Origin: SIG672 sp045605765
Lineage (GTDB): Bacteria; Bacillota; Clostridia; Oscillospirales; CAG-272
Assembly: GCA_045605765.1 (NCBI GenBank)
Contig: JAZUQQ010000051.1
Location: forward strand, 1 to 64,000
Reading direction: 5' to 3'
Length of the DNA: 64,000 nucleotides
Position 1 is the first letter of the stretch. The number at the start of each line of letters is the position of its first letter. The notes under the pieces are model-generated. The model worked only from the letters and a program-made list of their open reading frames with translations, was not told the origin of the DNA and ran no database searches. Positions 53,193-62,891 of this stretch are shown here, piece by piece. Both the position numbers and the translations under genes were made by a program.

Positions 53193-54347
53193 TTAATATT
53201 CAATCTCGCCGTCGGTACAGATGACTTTGCCGCTTGTACCAATAGCGGTAAGACTGTATCTAAATGCTTCCCACTGCGTCTTTGTTCCGTTGAAGTTTAT
53301 ATTTGTTAGATTACTGCAATATGCGAACGTAGCACTGCCAATGCTCGTAACGCTGTCGGGAATAGTTATGCTTGTAAGACCTGTGCAACCGTGGAACGCT
53401 CTCTCACCAATGCTCGTTACGCTGTCGGGAATAGTTATGCTTGTGAAACTGCAATCGACGAACGCATACTCACCAATCCTTGTTACACTGTCAGGAATTG
53501 TTATACTCGTAAGATTTCTATAGCCATGGAATGCAGCTAGCCCAATACTTGTTACGCTTCCGTCATTTGGAATAATGCTGTTTTTACAACCTAAAATTAA
53601 TGTTTTAGTTGCTGTTTCAATAAGACAGTTTTCGGAACTATGATATTTTAAATTTTTCGAATTAACAGTTATACTTGCGAGACTACTGCAATGGTAAAAC
53701 GCTTGCATTCCAATGCTCGTAACGCTGTCGGGAATAGTTATGCTTGTAAGACCTGTGCAACCGTGGAACGCAGAATCACCAATGTTCGTAACGCTGTCGG
53801 GGATAGTTATACTTGTGAGACCACTGCAATCGGAGAACGCATAATCGCCAATGCTCGTTACGCTGTCGGGAATAGTTATACTTGTGAGGTTATAGCAATA
53901 TGCGAACGTATAATTACTAAGGCTCGTTACTCTGTAGGGAATATTTATGCTCGTGAGACTACTGCAATTTATGAACGCAGCCTCCCCAATACTGTTCACA
54001 CTTTCGGGAATTTCTATGTGTATGAGAGAAGAGCAATATTCAAACGAATCAAACGCGAATGACAGGATCTCGGTCACAGGCAAACCGTTATGTGTTGACG
54101 GTATAATCAAATCCACATCTCTGCAAGTTCCAATACCTGCAACCCCATAGCTTTTACCGTCTCCGAGAAGCTTAAATTCAAGTCCCTCAGAAAACTTTAC
54201 CGTTTCGTTGTTGTGGCTATTGCTGTTCTTGCCGCCATCATCGTTGCCGTTATCTCCCTCTTCATCACACGAAGCCATAAAGAATGCACTAAGCGTAAGC
54301 AATAGCGCGAGAAAAAGTGCCGTCAGTCTTGTTTTTGTGTTTTTCAT
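53193..54347 (-). CDS. BspA-type leucine-rich repeat lipoprotein
   Basis: A 384-aa surface lipoprotein from ATG 54347, which has AGGAGG just upstream. A lipobox FMASC (cysteine near residue 27) and an acidic Asn/Gly linker lead into about ten 23-residue LRR_5 units with consensus LTSITIPDSVTSIGDYAFSDC. A short cap ends in KTQWEAF...TIGTSGKVICTDGEIEY. BspA-like proteins often bind host proteins or polysaccharides. The repeat units are near-identical at DNA level, so copy number may vary between strains. The frame extends upstream to 54443 without support. Confidence 0.88.
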   Translation of the reverse strand: MKNTKTRLTALFLALLLTLSAFFMASCDEEGDNGNDDGGKNSNSHNNETVKFSEGLEFKLLGDGKSYGVAGIGTCRDVDLIIPSTHNGLPVTEILSFAFDSFEYCSSLIHIEIPESVNSIGEAAFINCSSLTSINIPYRVTSLSNYTFAYCYNLTSITIPDSVTSIGDYAFSDCSGLTSITIPDSVTNIGDSAFHGCTGLTSITIPDSVTSIGMQAFYHCSSLASITVNSKNLKYHSSENCLIETATKTLILGCKNSIIPNDGSVTSIGLAAFHGYRNLTSITIPDSVTRIGEYAFVDCSFTSITIPDSVTSIGERAFHGCTGLTSITIPDSVTSIGSATFAYCSNLTNINFNGTKTQWEAFRYSLTAIGTSGKVICTDGEIEY

Positions 54348-54420
54348 AAAAACACCTCCTAAAATAAATAAAAAGTGCGCAGCCGAAGCCACGCACCGAA
54401 AAATGTGTAGCTCCTTTTGC

Positions 54421-54527
54421 TGCGACACAAATGTTTTACCCACGTGAAAAAGCGTACGAAAACAAAGCCCACATTTTTACCATAGTAAAATGCACGCTAA
54501 ATCACGTAAATATTCATTTGTGTCGCA
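54421..54527. repeat. Long imperfect palindrome upstream of the BspA-type gene
   Basis: The outer arms TGCGACACAAATG (54421-54433) and CATTTGTGTCGCA (54515-54527) are perfect. Inner partial arms ACGTGAAAAAGCGT / ACGCTAAATCACGT and TTTTAC/GTAAAA extend it to nearly the whole 107 nt. It could be a MITE-like element or a folded leader of the lipoprotein transcript. Confidence 0.55.
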
Positions 54528-54675
54528 AGTAAAATATAACATATTTCGATAGATTTGTCAAGTACGCTTTAAAAGGCAAGCTCTTATACAAAAACAGTTG
54601 ACTTTCCCCTTAAATAAATATATAATAAGTATATAATATTGTTTAATAAAAGTTTTTGAGAGGGTAGAAAACTTT

Positions 54676-57600
54676 TTGAAAAGTTTTCCGAGTAAAACAA
54701 AAATGCTTGAAATGCTGTATTCGAGAGAAAGAGAAAATTTAGACAATGAGCTTCTTGCGCGCATTTCACACGACGTCAAAGCGGGCAAAAGCGTAACTCT
54801 GCTTGTTCCCGAACAGCAGGTGCATAGCGCGGAGACTATGCTCAGCTACAATAATATAATGTCGCCCGAGCTTGAAGTCGTGGGTTTTAGACGGCTTTGC
54901 GAGTCGATATTCCGCCGCTTCGGAGGTCTTGCCTACAATAATATCACCGACGGTGCGCGCCTCATCCTTATGTGGAGAACTCTTGCCGAGCTTTCGCCTA
55001 TGCTCAAAGAATACGGTAATATCGCACTTGACGATATCGATATGATAAAGAGTCTGCTTGCCTCGGTCAGAGAGCTTTCTCTGTACGGCATTTCTCCAAA
55101 AATGCTCGAAGAACAAGCCCTTAAAACAAAAAAAGACAACGAGAAGCTCTCGCGTAAGCTTGAAGACCTCTCGCTTATTGCCGCCGCAAATTCGGCGCTT
55201 CTCAAAAACAGCTATAACGACCCCGCCGAGGACACCCGCCGCGCGGTCGAAACGCTCGAAAATAACGATTATTTCGGCGGACGCACGGTATATATCGCGC
55301 ATTTTACCGCCTTTACCGTTTATGAAAAGCAGATAATAAAAAATATAATTGCCAAAGCGGACGGTGTCTCAGTTTTCATCGGTATGGATAAATCTGAGGA
55401 CCGCGAGATCTTTGACACGCTTCACACGACCGAGCTTCATTTTCTTAAGTGCGCATCCAAATACGGCGTAAAGGTCTTGCGTGAGCAGATAGAAAACAAC
55501 ATCTCCAAAAAAAGCGGAGAAATTAACTATTTTTGCCAGAATATATGGAATTTCAGCGCGGAAAAATATTCGGAAAAATGTGAGAACATAAAGATCGTCT
55601 ACGGTGAAAGCGCACGAGACGAGGCAAGATTCGTTGCCTCTGATATTGCAAAAAAAGTACGGCATGGCGGGGTCAGATACCGCGATTTTGCCGTCATCGT
55701 GCGAAATACCTCCGATTACGAGGGAATTATAGACCGCGAGCTTTCTCTTTGCGGTATTCCTTCATTTATCTCGTCTCGCAGTGATATAAAAATGCGTCCC
55801 TCGGTCAGAATGATACTGCTTGCGCTCAAAATAAAAACGCACCGCTGGCAGACTGAGGACGTAATATCCTATCTACGGTGCGCCTTTACCGATATTCCCG
55901 AGGACGCCTGCGACAAGCTCGAACGGTACGCAAATCTATGGAAAATATCGGGCAGGCGTTGGTATGACGAGCATCCTTGGTCTATGCATCCCCGCGGATT
56001 CGGCGCAGAGCTGACCGACGAGGACAGGACAGTGCTCAAAGAACTTAATCTGTACAGAAGTAAGCTCGTTTCTCCGCTTGTCAAATTCTTCGAAATATTT
56101 GGAAAAAAGCCGACTTTGCGCGAGATTTCGGCATCACTTTACCACTTCCTTACCGATATCTCTCTCAGAGAAAAGCTCGAAGTCAGCGCGGCAGAGCTTC
56201 GCGATAAGGGCAGGGTATCCGAGGCGGACGAGACCGTTCAGCTATGGAACTGTCTTATTGCATCGCTTGACAGTCTCGTTACTGTTGCTGGCGAAATGAG
56301 ATGCGATTCTTCTGCATATTCCAAACTGCTCTCCACCTCGCTTGAAATGAGCGATATCGGCAAGATACCGTCGGGTATTGACGAGGTCGTCATCGGAGAA
56401 GCGCCTAGTCTTAAAGTGTCGGGCGTGAAATACGTTTACGTTATGGGGCTAAATGAGGGAATTTTCCCCGCGCCGTCAAGAGAGGATATCATTCTTGGTG
56501 ACAGAGACAGACGCACGCTTTCCGAAGCGGGAATCGAGCTTTCACCCGAAAGCACCGAGGGCGCGCGTGACGAGATGTTCTATTTCTATCTCGCAGGCAG
56601 TGCGGCACGCAGTGAATTGACCTTTACTTATAACAAAGAGCGTAGCGTATCTACTTTCCTTGCGTCTGTAAAGTCGCTGTTTGAAGACGTAAATGAAATA
56701 GATATTTCAACGCTTCCGAAAGAAGATTTTGTTTGGAGCGATATGGCGGCTCTCGAATATTCGGTCAAACTTAAAGATACCGATGCGGAGCTTGCTCAAA
56801 ACATTCGAAATTACCTCAAAGAGCGCGGGAATATCAGGTTTTTCGAGGAAAGCGACCTGAAAAAGCAAGAGTACAGATATACGGGCGAAAAGACACTTTT
56901 CGGTGATTATATAAGACTTTCACAGTCGAGGCTTGAAAGCTACGCGATGTGTCCGTTTGCATATTTTTGCAAATATATTCTCGACCTTTCCGAGGCGCCT
57001 AGCAGTGAGGCGTCAAGCGCAGACATAGGAAATTTCATTCATCTTTTCCTTGAACTCTTTGTAAAGAGAGCCTTTGGCGACAGTGAGTCTCTGTCAAACG
57101 AAGAGATTACAAGGGCGTTTAATGAAACGCTTACCGAGTGTGAAAGGTCACTTGGCGAATCTGTCAAAGAAGTTCGCGTACAAATGCTCATTTCCAGACT
57201 TAGAAACAATCTTTCGCTCGTTGCCCAAAGTCTTTACAAAGAATTTAAAAGTACTCTTTTCAGACCTAAATTTTACGAGCTCGTTATCGGTGATGAAAGT
57301 CTCAGTCCGCTGAAAATAGAGCTTCCCGACGGCGGAAAGGTCGGCGTTTACGGTAAGGTCGACCGCGTCGATACCTTTGAAAGAGACGGGCAGCTTTATT
57401 TGAGGGTAGTCGATTACAAGAGCGGCAAAAAGACCTTTTCACGCTCCGAGCTTGCGTACGGACTTAATATGCAGATGCTCCTTTACCTGGAATCACTCTG
57501 CAAGACTGATGACCGCAAATTTCTTGATACTCTGGGACTAAAAGAAGACGAGCGACCGGTACCTGCGGCTGTACTATATTTTTCTACGAAGATGCCGAGT

Positions 57601-58029
57601 GCCGAGGTCGTTTCGGAGGAAAATGTCGATACTGAAAGTATAAACGATGATCTTCTTAAAAACATGAAGCGTAAGGGTCTCGTTATCGACGATAAGAGTC
57701 TAGCCCAGGCGATGGATAGCTCGGGAGAGAGGATATACAGTCCTGTTTCACTAAAAAGTAACGGGGAGTATACCGCATCTTCGGCAGAGTCGCTCGTTGA
57801 CTCCTTTGACGAGCTTTTCAGTCAGATAAATACGACCGTGTCAGAGCTTGCCATGAATATGAAGTCGGGTAGTGCGGACGCAACTCCGCTGAAAACCGAC
57901 AATCACGATGCCTGCGCATGGTGCGCTATGGCTCCGGTTTGCAGACGGAAGAGCTACTGCGCCGAGCATAGCGAGATACTCCACGGCGTTGTGAAGGACG
58001 AAAACGAAGGAAACGGAGGCAGAGAGTAA
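54676..58029 (+). CDS. addB: ATP-dependent helicase/nuclease subunit B
   Basis: An 1117-aa subunit of the AddAB enzyme that resects double-strand breaks for recombination. The C-terminal nuclease domain has VVDYKSGKK. The cysteines for an iron-sulfur cluster are one in YAMCPFAYFC and three in CAWCAMAPVC. The N-terminus starts at TTG 54676 (GAGAGGG upstream) or ATG 54703 and lacks the Walker A loop seen in Bacillus AddB. A TAA in frame at 54634 excludes a longer version. The stop overlaps the addA ATG (TAATG). Confidence 0.92.
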   Translation: MKSFPSKTKMLEMLYSRERENLDNELLARISHDVKAGKSVTLLVPEQQVHSAETMLSYNNIMSPELEVVGFRRLCESIFRRFGGLAYNNITDGARLILMWRTLAELSPMLKEYGNIALDDIDMIKSLLASVRELSLYGISPKMLEEQALKTKKDNEKLSRKLEDLSLIAAANSALLKNSYNDPAEDTRRAVETLENNDYFGGRTVYIAHFTAFTVYEKQIIKNIIAKADGVSVFIGMDKSEDREIFDTLHTTELHFLKCASKYGVKVLREQIENNISKKSGEINYFCQNIWNFSAEKYSEKCENIKIVYGESARDEARFVASDIAKKVRHGGVRYRDFAVIVRNTSDYEGIIDRELSLCGIPSFISSRSDIKMRPSVRMILLALKIKTHRWQTEDVISYLRCAFTDIPEDACDKLERYANLWKISGRRWYDEHPWSMHPRGFGAELTDEDRTVLKELNLYRSKLVSPLVKFFEIFGKKPTLREISASLYHFLTDISLREKLEVSAAELRDKGRVSEADETVQLWNCLIASLDSLVTVAGEMRCDSSAYSKLLSTSLEMSDIGKIPSGIDEVVIGEAPSLKVSGVKYVYVMGLNEGIFPAPSREDIILGDRDRRTLSEAGIELSPESTEGARDEMFYFYLAGSAARSELTFTYNKERSVSTFLASVKSLFEDVNEIDISTLPKEDFVWSDMAALEYSVKLKDTDAELAQNIRNYLKERGNIRFFEESDLKKQEYRYTGEKTLFGDYIRLSQSRLESYAMCPFAYFCKYILDLSEAPSSEASSADIGNFIHLFLELFVKRAFGDSESLSNEEITRAFNETLTECERSLGESVKEVRVQMLISRLRNNLSLVAQSLYKEFKSTLFRPKFYELVIGDESLSPLKIELPDGGKVGVYGKVDRVDTFERDGQLYLRVVDYKSGKKTFSRSELAYGLNMQMLLYLESLCKTDDRKFLDTLGLKEDERPVPAAVLYFSTKMPSAEVVSEENVDTESINDDLLKNMKRKGLVIDDKSLAQAMDSSGERIYSPVSLKSNGEYTASSAESLVDSFDELFSQINTTVSELAMNMKSGSADATPLKTDNHDACAWCAMAPVCRRKSYCAEHSEILHGVVKDENEGNGGRE

Positions 58030-61000
58030 TGGCGGACGAAAAAAGATGGACATCCGAGCAGCAGGACGCTATTGATCTAAGGCGCGGAGACCTTATAATC
58101 TCGGCGGCGGCAGGGTCCGGAAAGACTGCCGTTTTGTGCGAAAGAGTGATACGCTCTCTGCTTGACGAGAGCGACCCGATAAATATATCGGAGATGCTGA
58201 TAGTTACATTTACCGAAGCCTCTGCACAGGAGCTTAAAGAAAGAATAGGCAAGGCAATACGTGTGCAGATGGAGAAAACTCCAGAAAATCGCCGTCTTAT
58301 TCGCCAGCTTCTCCTTCTTCAAAGCGCCGATATAGGAACTATACACAGCTTTTGCAATTCTCTTATTTCAAGAAATACGGCGAAGCTCTTTTTGCCGTCG
58401 GGAGTTCATATTGCCGATGCTTTTGAGAGTAGCGTCATAGCTCTGAAAATTATGGAGAGGGTCATTGACGAAGCCTATGCCTGTGACGAGAATTTCCCAT
58501 CACTCGTTGAAAATTTCACGATGTCGGGTGATAGCGGACTTGCTCGGAATTTACTTGATATTTATAATAAAACGCAGAGTTATCCCGAAGGCATACTGCT
58601 TCTTCGCAAGTACGCAACCGAATATTCCTCGATGAATGAGGACTCTTGGCATATTAGTCAGTATGCAGTTCAGCTTTGTAAATCCTGCAAGGCGGAAGCC
58701 GAGTTTTATCTTTCCATTCTAGAAGAAGGCGTAAACTATATAAAAAACGATGGAAAGGTTTACTCTAAGTGGGGAGAAAGCTACGAATACGATCTTGATT
58801 ATCTCAGGCGAGTATCACAAGGTGCATCCCTGGGCTATCGCGTACTTTCCGACGAATTGATGAAAAACGCTTATGCACCGCCCGCTTGTGCAGGTGTCAG
58901 AAATATCGAAGATAGCAAGATAAAAGAGATACAGGCGACTCGCAATAAGATAAAATCCAAGATCGCGAAGATGCGCTCCGACTATTATTCGGATATAAGC
59001 GCTATACTTGTCAACTGTAAGCGAAATGAAAAATTTATAAGAACGCTCTACGATACTCTCGAAAGATTTGAAAAAAGCTTTTCCGAGGAGAAAATACGCC
59101 TGTCGGTTATGGATTTTACTGATCTCGAACGAATGGCGTACAAGCTTCTCGTGAGTGATAGCGGAGATCCTACCGAGCTTGCACTTGAAGTATCAAAAAG
59201 ATATAGACAGATATACATAGACGAGTATCAGGATACAAACACGATACAGGACGGTATTTTCAAGGCAATATCACGCGCTAATAGATTTATGGTAGGAGAT
59301 ATAAAGCAGAGCATATACGGCTTTCGCGGTGCAGTCCCCTCGATATTTGCAGCTTATAGAGATACCTTTGCCGATATCGATAAAGAGAAAATAAATACTG
59401 ACGACGAACCGCATAGAATATTTCTTTCAAACAATTTCAGATGCGATAAGCCGATAATAGATTTTTCCAATCGCATATTCGCAACGCTTTTCAGGAATAA
59501 CAGCGGAAAAATTGCCTATCTGGATAAGGATGCGCTCGTTTTCTCGAAGGATAAAGAAGTAAAGGAAAATTACGAAAAGGTAAGTATAATCATAGCCGAA
59601 AGGGATGAAGAACTTGCTTATTACGCAGAGGCGCTGTCTGTGGCAAAAGAGATAAAAAAGCTGATATCTAATGGTGTTTCAGTCGGAGATATAGCGGTGA
59701 TTATGCGCTCGACGAGCGATATTCTCAGCGTGTTCAAGAATGTGTTTGAAAAAGAGGGTATCCCAGTTGATAACTCGTCTCAGAACGCTCTGTTTGATAT
59801 TCCAGAAATACTCTTTATCCTGTCGCTTCTTAACTGTATCGACAATCCTCACCGTGACATATGGTTTGCGGGTATGCTGAGCAGTAAGGTGTTCGGTATA
59901 GAATTTAACGATATGGTCGATATCGCTTCCGAAAAGTATGAAACGAGGCTTTCCCTTTACGACAAGTTCAGAGCATATACCCAAAAAAGTAATTTTGAAA
60001 AGGGCAAAAAACTGCTCGAGTGGCTTTCTGATGCCCGTCAGCGGGCAAGAGGAAAAAAAGTGTTCGAGCTTGTTGATGACATTTGCAACGATTTCGCGAT
60101 ATATGCGCTTGCATGCGCCGACAAGGAAACTTCCGAAAAGTCAAAGAAATATATTGAAATATTCAAAGATCTTGCAAGAAATTACGAGAAAAATTCTTTC
60201 AGAGGACTTCATAGTTTCCTTAAACTAGTCGATGATATTCGCGGCGGAAAAGCGGGAGAATTCTCGGTCAAATCAAGGAACTCGGACGAAAAAGATACGG
60301 TGAAATTTATTACCGCGCACCATTCCAAGGGTCTTGAATTTGAATATTGTTTTATTTCTGGATGCTCAAAGAGCATGAACGAATCAGACGCCAAGTCGAA
60401 ATTCCTATTTTCGGGCGAGTTCGGCGCCGTTGCGAGACCTGTCGGTATGGCAGGCAGAGTCAAATATAACTCTCCTATGTACCGTGCTATGATTGAAAAT
60501 ATGTTTGAAAATCAGGTCGATGAGGAGATGCGTATTCTCTACGTCGCACTTACAAGAGCGAGAAAAAAGCTGTATGTCACCGCGGAAACGTCTGACCTTG
60601 ATAAGCTGCTCGAAAACGCCCTGCAGATGCGCACAAAATGCTCACCTTACGTTTTCCGTAACTATGCTAAATATATTTTGTGGGTGCTTTCGTCGTACGA
60701 TAAGAGCTCAAATGACGTTGAACTGATCGTTGCAAGTGCTACCCCCTATACCGACTGGAAAAAAGAAGGCGGAACGGTAGAAATGCGGAGACTCGGTGAT
60801 AATACCGTCGAAGTTCCATGGCAAAACGCAGAGACCACGAAACCAGAACAAAACACAGACAACGCGAAGGAAAAAGAAGCTTGCCTCGAACTTTCTGAGA
60901 TTCGCGGGCGACTCGAATACTCCTATCCGTATAAGTGTGAGCAGACACTGCCGTCGAAGATTGCAGTCTCACGACTTTTTCCGTCGGTTCTCGATGTCGA

Positions 61001-61616
61001 TGCCGTTGATCTTGTGCGCCATGAGGAGAAGTTTACCGATATACCGAAATTCATCTCGGCAGACAGACAAAACGAGGTCACTGGAGCAATGCGCGGAACG
61101 GCAACGCATATCTTTATGCAGTTCTGCGATTTTGAGAACGCGGAGAAAAACGGAGTTGAGATAGAGCTTGCCCGCCTTTGCGACAGACGCTATATTGACC
61201 CTGCTATGGCAGAGCTTGTCTATATCGATAAGCTAAAAAAATTCTTCTCGTCCAAGCTTTATAGTGAGATGAAAGATGCAAAAAAACTCCATAGAGAGAA
61301 GCGATTTAATATAATGCTCCCTGCGTCCGAGTTTACGGGCAGAGAAGAACTTAAAAACGAGCTTTCGGACGCTAAGCTTCTCGTTCAGGGAGTCTTTGAC
61401 TGTCTTATCGAACGTACAGACGGCACGCTTAAACTTATCGACTATAAGACGGATACAGTTAGCGGAAATATATCGGTAGATGAAAAGATGTTTAAGGAAA
61501 GATATACCACTCAGCTTTCCTATTACAAGCGTGCTTGTGAGCTTATGATGCGACGTGAGATCAAAGAAGCATCGATATATTCATTTGGACTTGATATGGA
61601 AATAAGGATCATTTAA
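58029..61616 (+). CDS. addA: ATP-dependent helicase/nuclease subunit A
   Basis: An 1195-aa UvrD-type helicase and nuclease, partner of AddB. Walker A is AAGSGKTA (residues 27-34). Further helicase motifs include YIDEYQDTN, VGDIKQSIYGFRGA and VALTRARKKL. The C-terminal PD-(D/E)XK nuclease has GVFDCLIERTDGTLKLIDYKTD. It overlaps addB by one base, the usual addBA order. A terminator follows at 61662. Confidence 0.96.
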   Translation: MADEKRWTSEQQDAIDLRRGDLIISAAAGSGKTAVLCERVIRSLLDESDPINISEMLIVTFTEASAQELKERIGKAIRVQMEKTPENRRLIRQLLLLQSADIGTIHSFCNSLISRNTAKLFLPSGVHIADAFESSVIALKIMERVIDEAYACDENFPSLVENFTMSGDSGLARNLLDIYNKTQSYPEGILLLRKYATEYSSMNEDSWHISQYAVQLCKSCKAEAEFYLSILEEGVNYIKNDGKVYSKWGESYEYDLDYLRRVSQGASLGYRVLSDELMKNAYAPPACAGVRNIEDSKIKEIQATRNKIKSKIAKMRSDYYSDISAILVNCKRNEKFIRTLYDTLERFEKSFSEEKIRLSVMDFTDLERMAYKLLVSDSGDPTELALEVSKRYRQIYIDEYQDTNTIQDGIFKAISRANRFMVGDIKQSIYGFRGAVPSIFAAYRDTFADIDKEKINTDDEPHRIFLSNNFRCDKPIIDFSNRIFATLFRNNSGKIAYLDKDALVFSKDKEVKENYEKVSIIIAERDEELAYYAEALSVAKEIKKLISNGVSVGDIAVIMRSTSDILSVFKNVFEKEGIPVDNSSQNALFDIPEILFILSLLNCIDNPHRDIWFAGMLSSKVFGIEFNDMVDIASEKYETRLSLYDKFRAYTQKSNFEKGKKLLEWLSDARQRARGKKVFELVDDICNDFAIYALACADKETSEKSKKYIEIFKDLARNYEKNSFRGLHSFLKLVDDIRGGKAGEFSVKSRNSDEKDTVKFITAHHSKGLEFEYCFISGCSKSMNESDAKSKFLFSGEFGAVARPVGMAGRVKYNSPMYRAMIENMFENQVDEEMRILYVALTRARKKLYVTAETSDLDKLLENALQMRTKCSPYVFRNYAKYILWVLSSYDKSSNDVELIVASATPYTDWKKEGGTVEMRRLGDNTVEVPWQNAETTKPEQNTDNAKEKEACLELSEIRGRLEYSYPYKCEQTLPSKIAVSRLFPSVLDVDAVDLVRHEEKFTDIPKFISADRQNEVTGAMRGTATHIFMQFCDFENAEKNGVEIELARLCDRRYIDPAMAELVYIDKLKKFFSSKLYSEMKDAKKLHREKRFNIMLPASEFTGREELKNELSDAKLLVQGVFDCLIERTDGTLKLIDYKTDTVSGNISVDEKMFKERYTTQLSYYKRACELMMRREIKEASIYSFGLDMEIRII

Positions 61617-61661
61617 AGTTTGTAGATTTGGTTTTATATTATCTACGAAAAAATAAAAACA

Positions 61662-61690
61662 AAACCGCAAGGAGCAGATCCTTGCGGTTT
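61662..61690 (+). terminator. Terminator of addBA
   Basis: AAACCGCAAGGA (61662-61673) pairs with TCCTTGCGGTTT (61679-61690). Confidence 0.82.
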
Positions 61691-61784
61691 ACTTTTTACA
61701 ATATCGGTTTGTTTTATAGATCAATACCATAAGCGCCAGAGAAAATCCGAAAAATACATATTTTCGATTGTGAAAAGTTTTCAC

Positions 61785-61813
61785 TTGACAGTTTGCTTTT
61801 AAAATGATATTAT
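61785..61813 (+). promoter_or_regulatory. Promoter of the dut-maf-nth operon
   Basis: TTGACA (61785-61790), a 17-bp spacer ending TGA, then TATTAT (61808-61813), 28 bp before the dut start. Confidence 0.75.
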
Positions 61814-61841
61814 AATTGAAGTATTATGTCGAAAGGTAAGT

Positions 61842-62288
61842 ATGAAAATGACAGATATAAAAATAAAAATACTCCGTGAAAACGTTTCACTCCCAAAATA
61901 CGCAACGTCGGGCTCGGCAGCATTCGACCTTGTTTCGGCATCCGAGATGCCGATAATCGTACCTGCAGGCAAAAGAGTTCTTATACCTACGGGTATCGCT
62001 ATATCGCTTCCTGAAAATACTGTTGCGGTTATCAGCGCAAGAAGCGGTCTTTCGGCAAAGAAGGGAATTACCGCTGCAAACGGTATCGGCGTGATAGATA
62101 GCGATTATCGAGGAGAGATATTCTTTTCGGCGGCAAATATCTCGGACGAGGATTACACTGTAACACCCGGTGAAAGAGTGGCGCAAATGATGATAATGCC
62201 CGTTCTTATGGCGAATTTTATAGTATGCGACGAGCTTGACGAGACCGAGCGCGGCGCGGGTGGATTCGGTTCTACTGGAAAGGTATAA
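61842..62288 (+). CDS. dut: dUTP diphosphatase
   Basis: A 148-aa homotrimeric dUTPase that keeps uracil out of DNA and supplies dUMP for dTMP. All five motifs are present, including AAFDL, ARSGLSAKKG, NGIGVIDSDYRGE, GERVAQM and the C-terminal RGAGGFGSTG arm. AAAGG precedes ATG 61842 closely; ATG 61848 is also possible. It is first in an operon with maf and nth, all nucleotide or DNA quality control. Confidence 0.97.
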   Translation: MKMTDIKIKILRENVSLPKYATSGSAAFDLVSASEMPIIVPAGKRVLIPTGIAISLPENTVAVISARSGLSAKKGITAANGIGVIDSDYRGEIFFSAANISDEDYTVTPGERVAQMMIMPVLMANFIVCDELDETERGAGGFGSTGKV

Positions 62289-62300
62289 GTCGGTGGGAAA

Positions 62301-62891
62301 ATGAAGCTTATACTTGCATCTAAAAGTTTGCGCCGCCGTCAGATGTTCGACTCTCTCGGACTTGATTATGAAGCAGTTGCTACGAACGCGGACGAGTCGT
62401 ATAAGGGCAGAATAGTTCCGTCGAGACTCGTTGAGATACTTTCGCAGAGAAAAGCAGAGGCGGCAAAAGCTGATAAAAACGATATCGTGATAGCATCGGA
62501 TACGGTAGTCGCGCTTGGAAATCGAATATTCGGTAAGCCTGCCGACAGATACGAAGCGTACGAGATGATAAAGGCGCTTTCGGGAACGGTCCATAAGGTT
62601 TACAGCGGATATGCGATACTTTACGGAGATAAAAAAATCAGCGGAGCGGTGTGCACCAAGGTTAAATTCAGAGATCTTACCGAAAAAGAAATAAACGAAT
62701 ATATTGATACAGACGAGCCTTACGATAAGGCGGGCGGATATGGGATTCAGGAGAATGGAGGATTTTTCGTCGCGGCTATAAACGGAGATTTCAATAATGT
62801 TGTCGGTATGCCGCTTTCGACTATCGAGAGTGTAATGAGAGAAGAACTTGGTATCTCCCTTCTTAATTTCAGGAAGAAAAATTATGAATGA
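62301..62891 (+). CDS. maf: Maf-family nucleotide pyrophosphatase
   Basis: A 196-aa house-cleaning pyrophosphatase acting on non-canonical or excess nucleoside triphosphates; in Bacillus, Maf also affects septum formation. LASKSLRRRQMFDSLGLDYE, SDTVVALG and the DEPYDKAGGYGIQ motif are present. It starts 12 bp after dut and overlaps nth by 8 bp. Confidence 0.94.
   Translation: MKLILASKSLRRRQMFDSLGLDYEAVATNADESYKGRIVPSRLVEILSQRKAEAAKADKNDIVIASDTVVALGNRIFGKPADRYEAYEMIKALSGTVHKVYSGYAILYGDKKISGAVCTKVKFRDLTEKEINEYIDTDEPYDKAGGYGIQENGGFFVAAINGDFNNVVGMPLSTIESVMREELGISLLNFRKKNYE

Noticed and set aside
53240..54000. CRISPR-like array from regularly spaced near-identical units
   Set aside because: The units are codons of leucine-rich repeats in one long frame, with no spacers of independent sequence.
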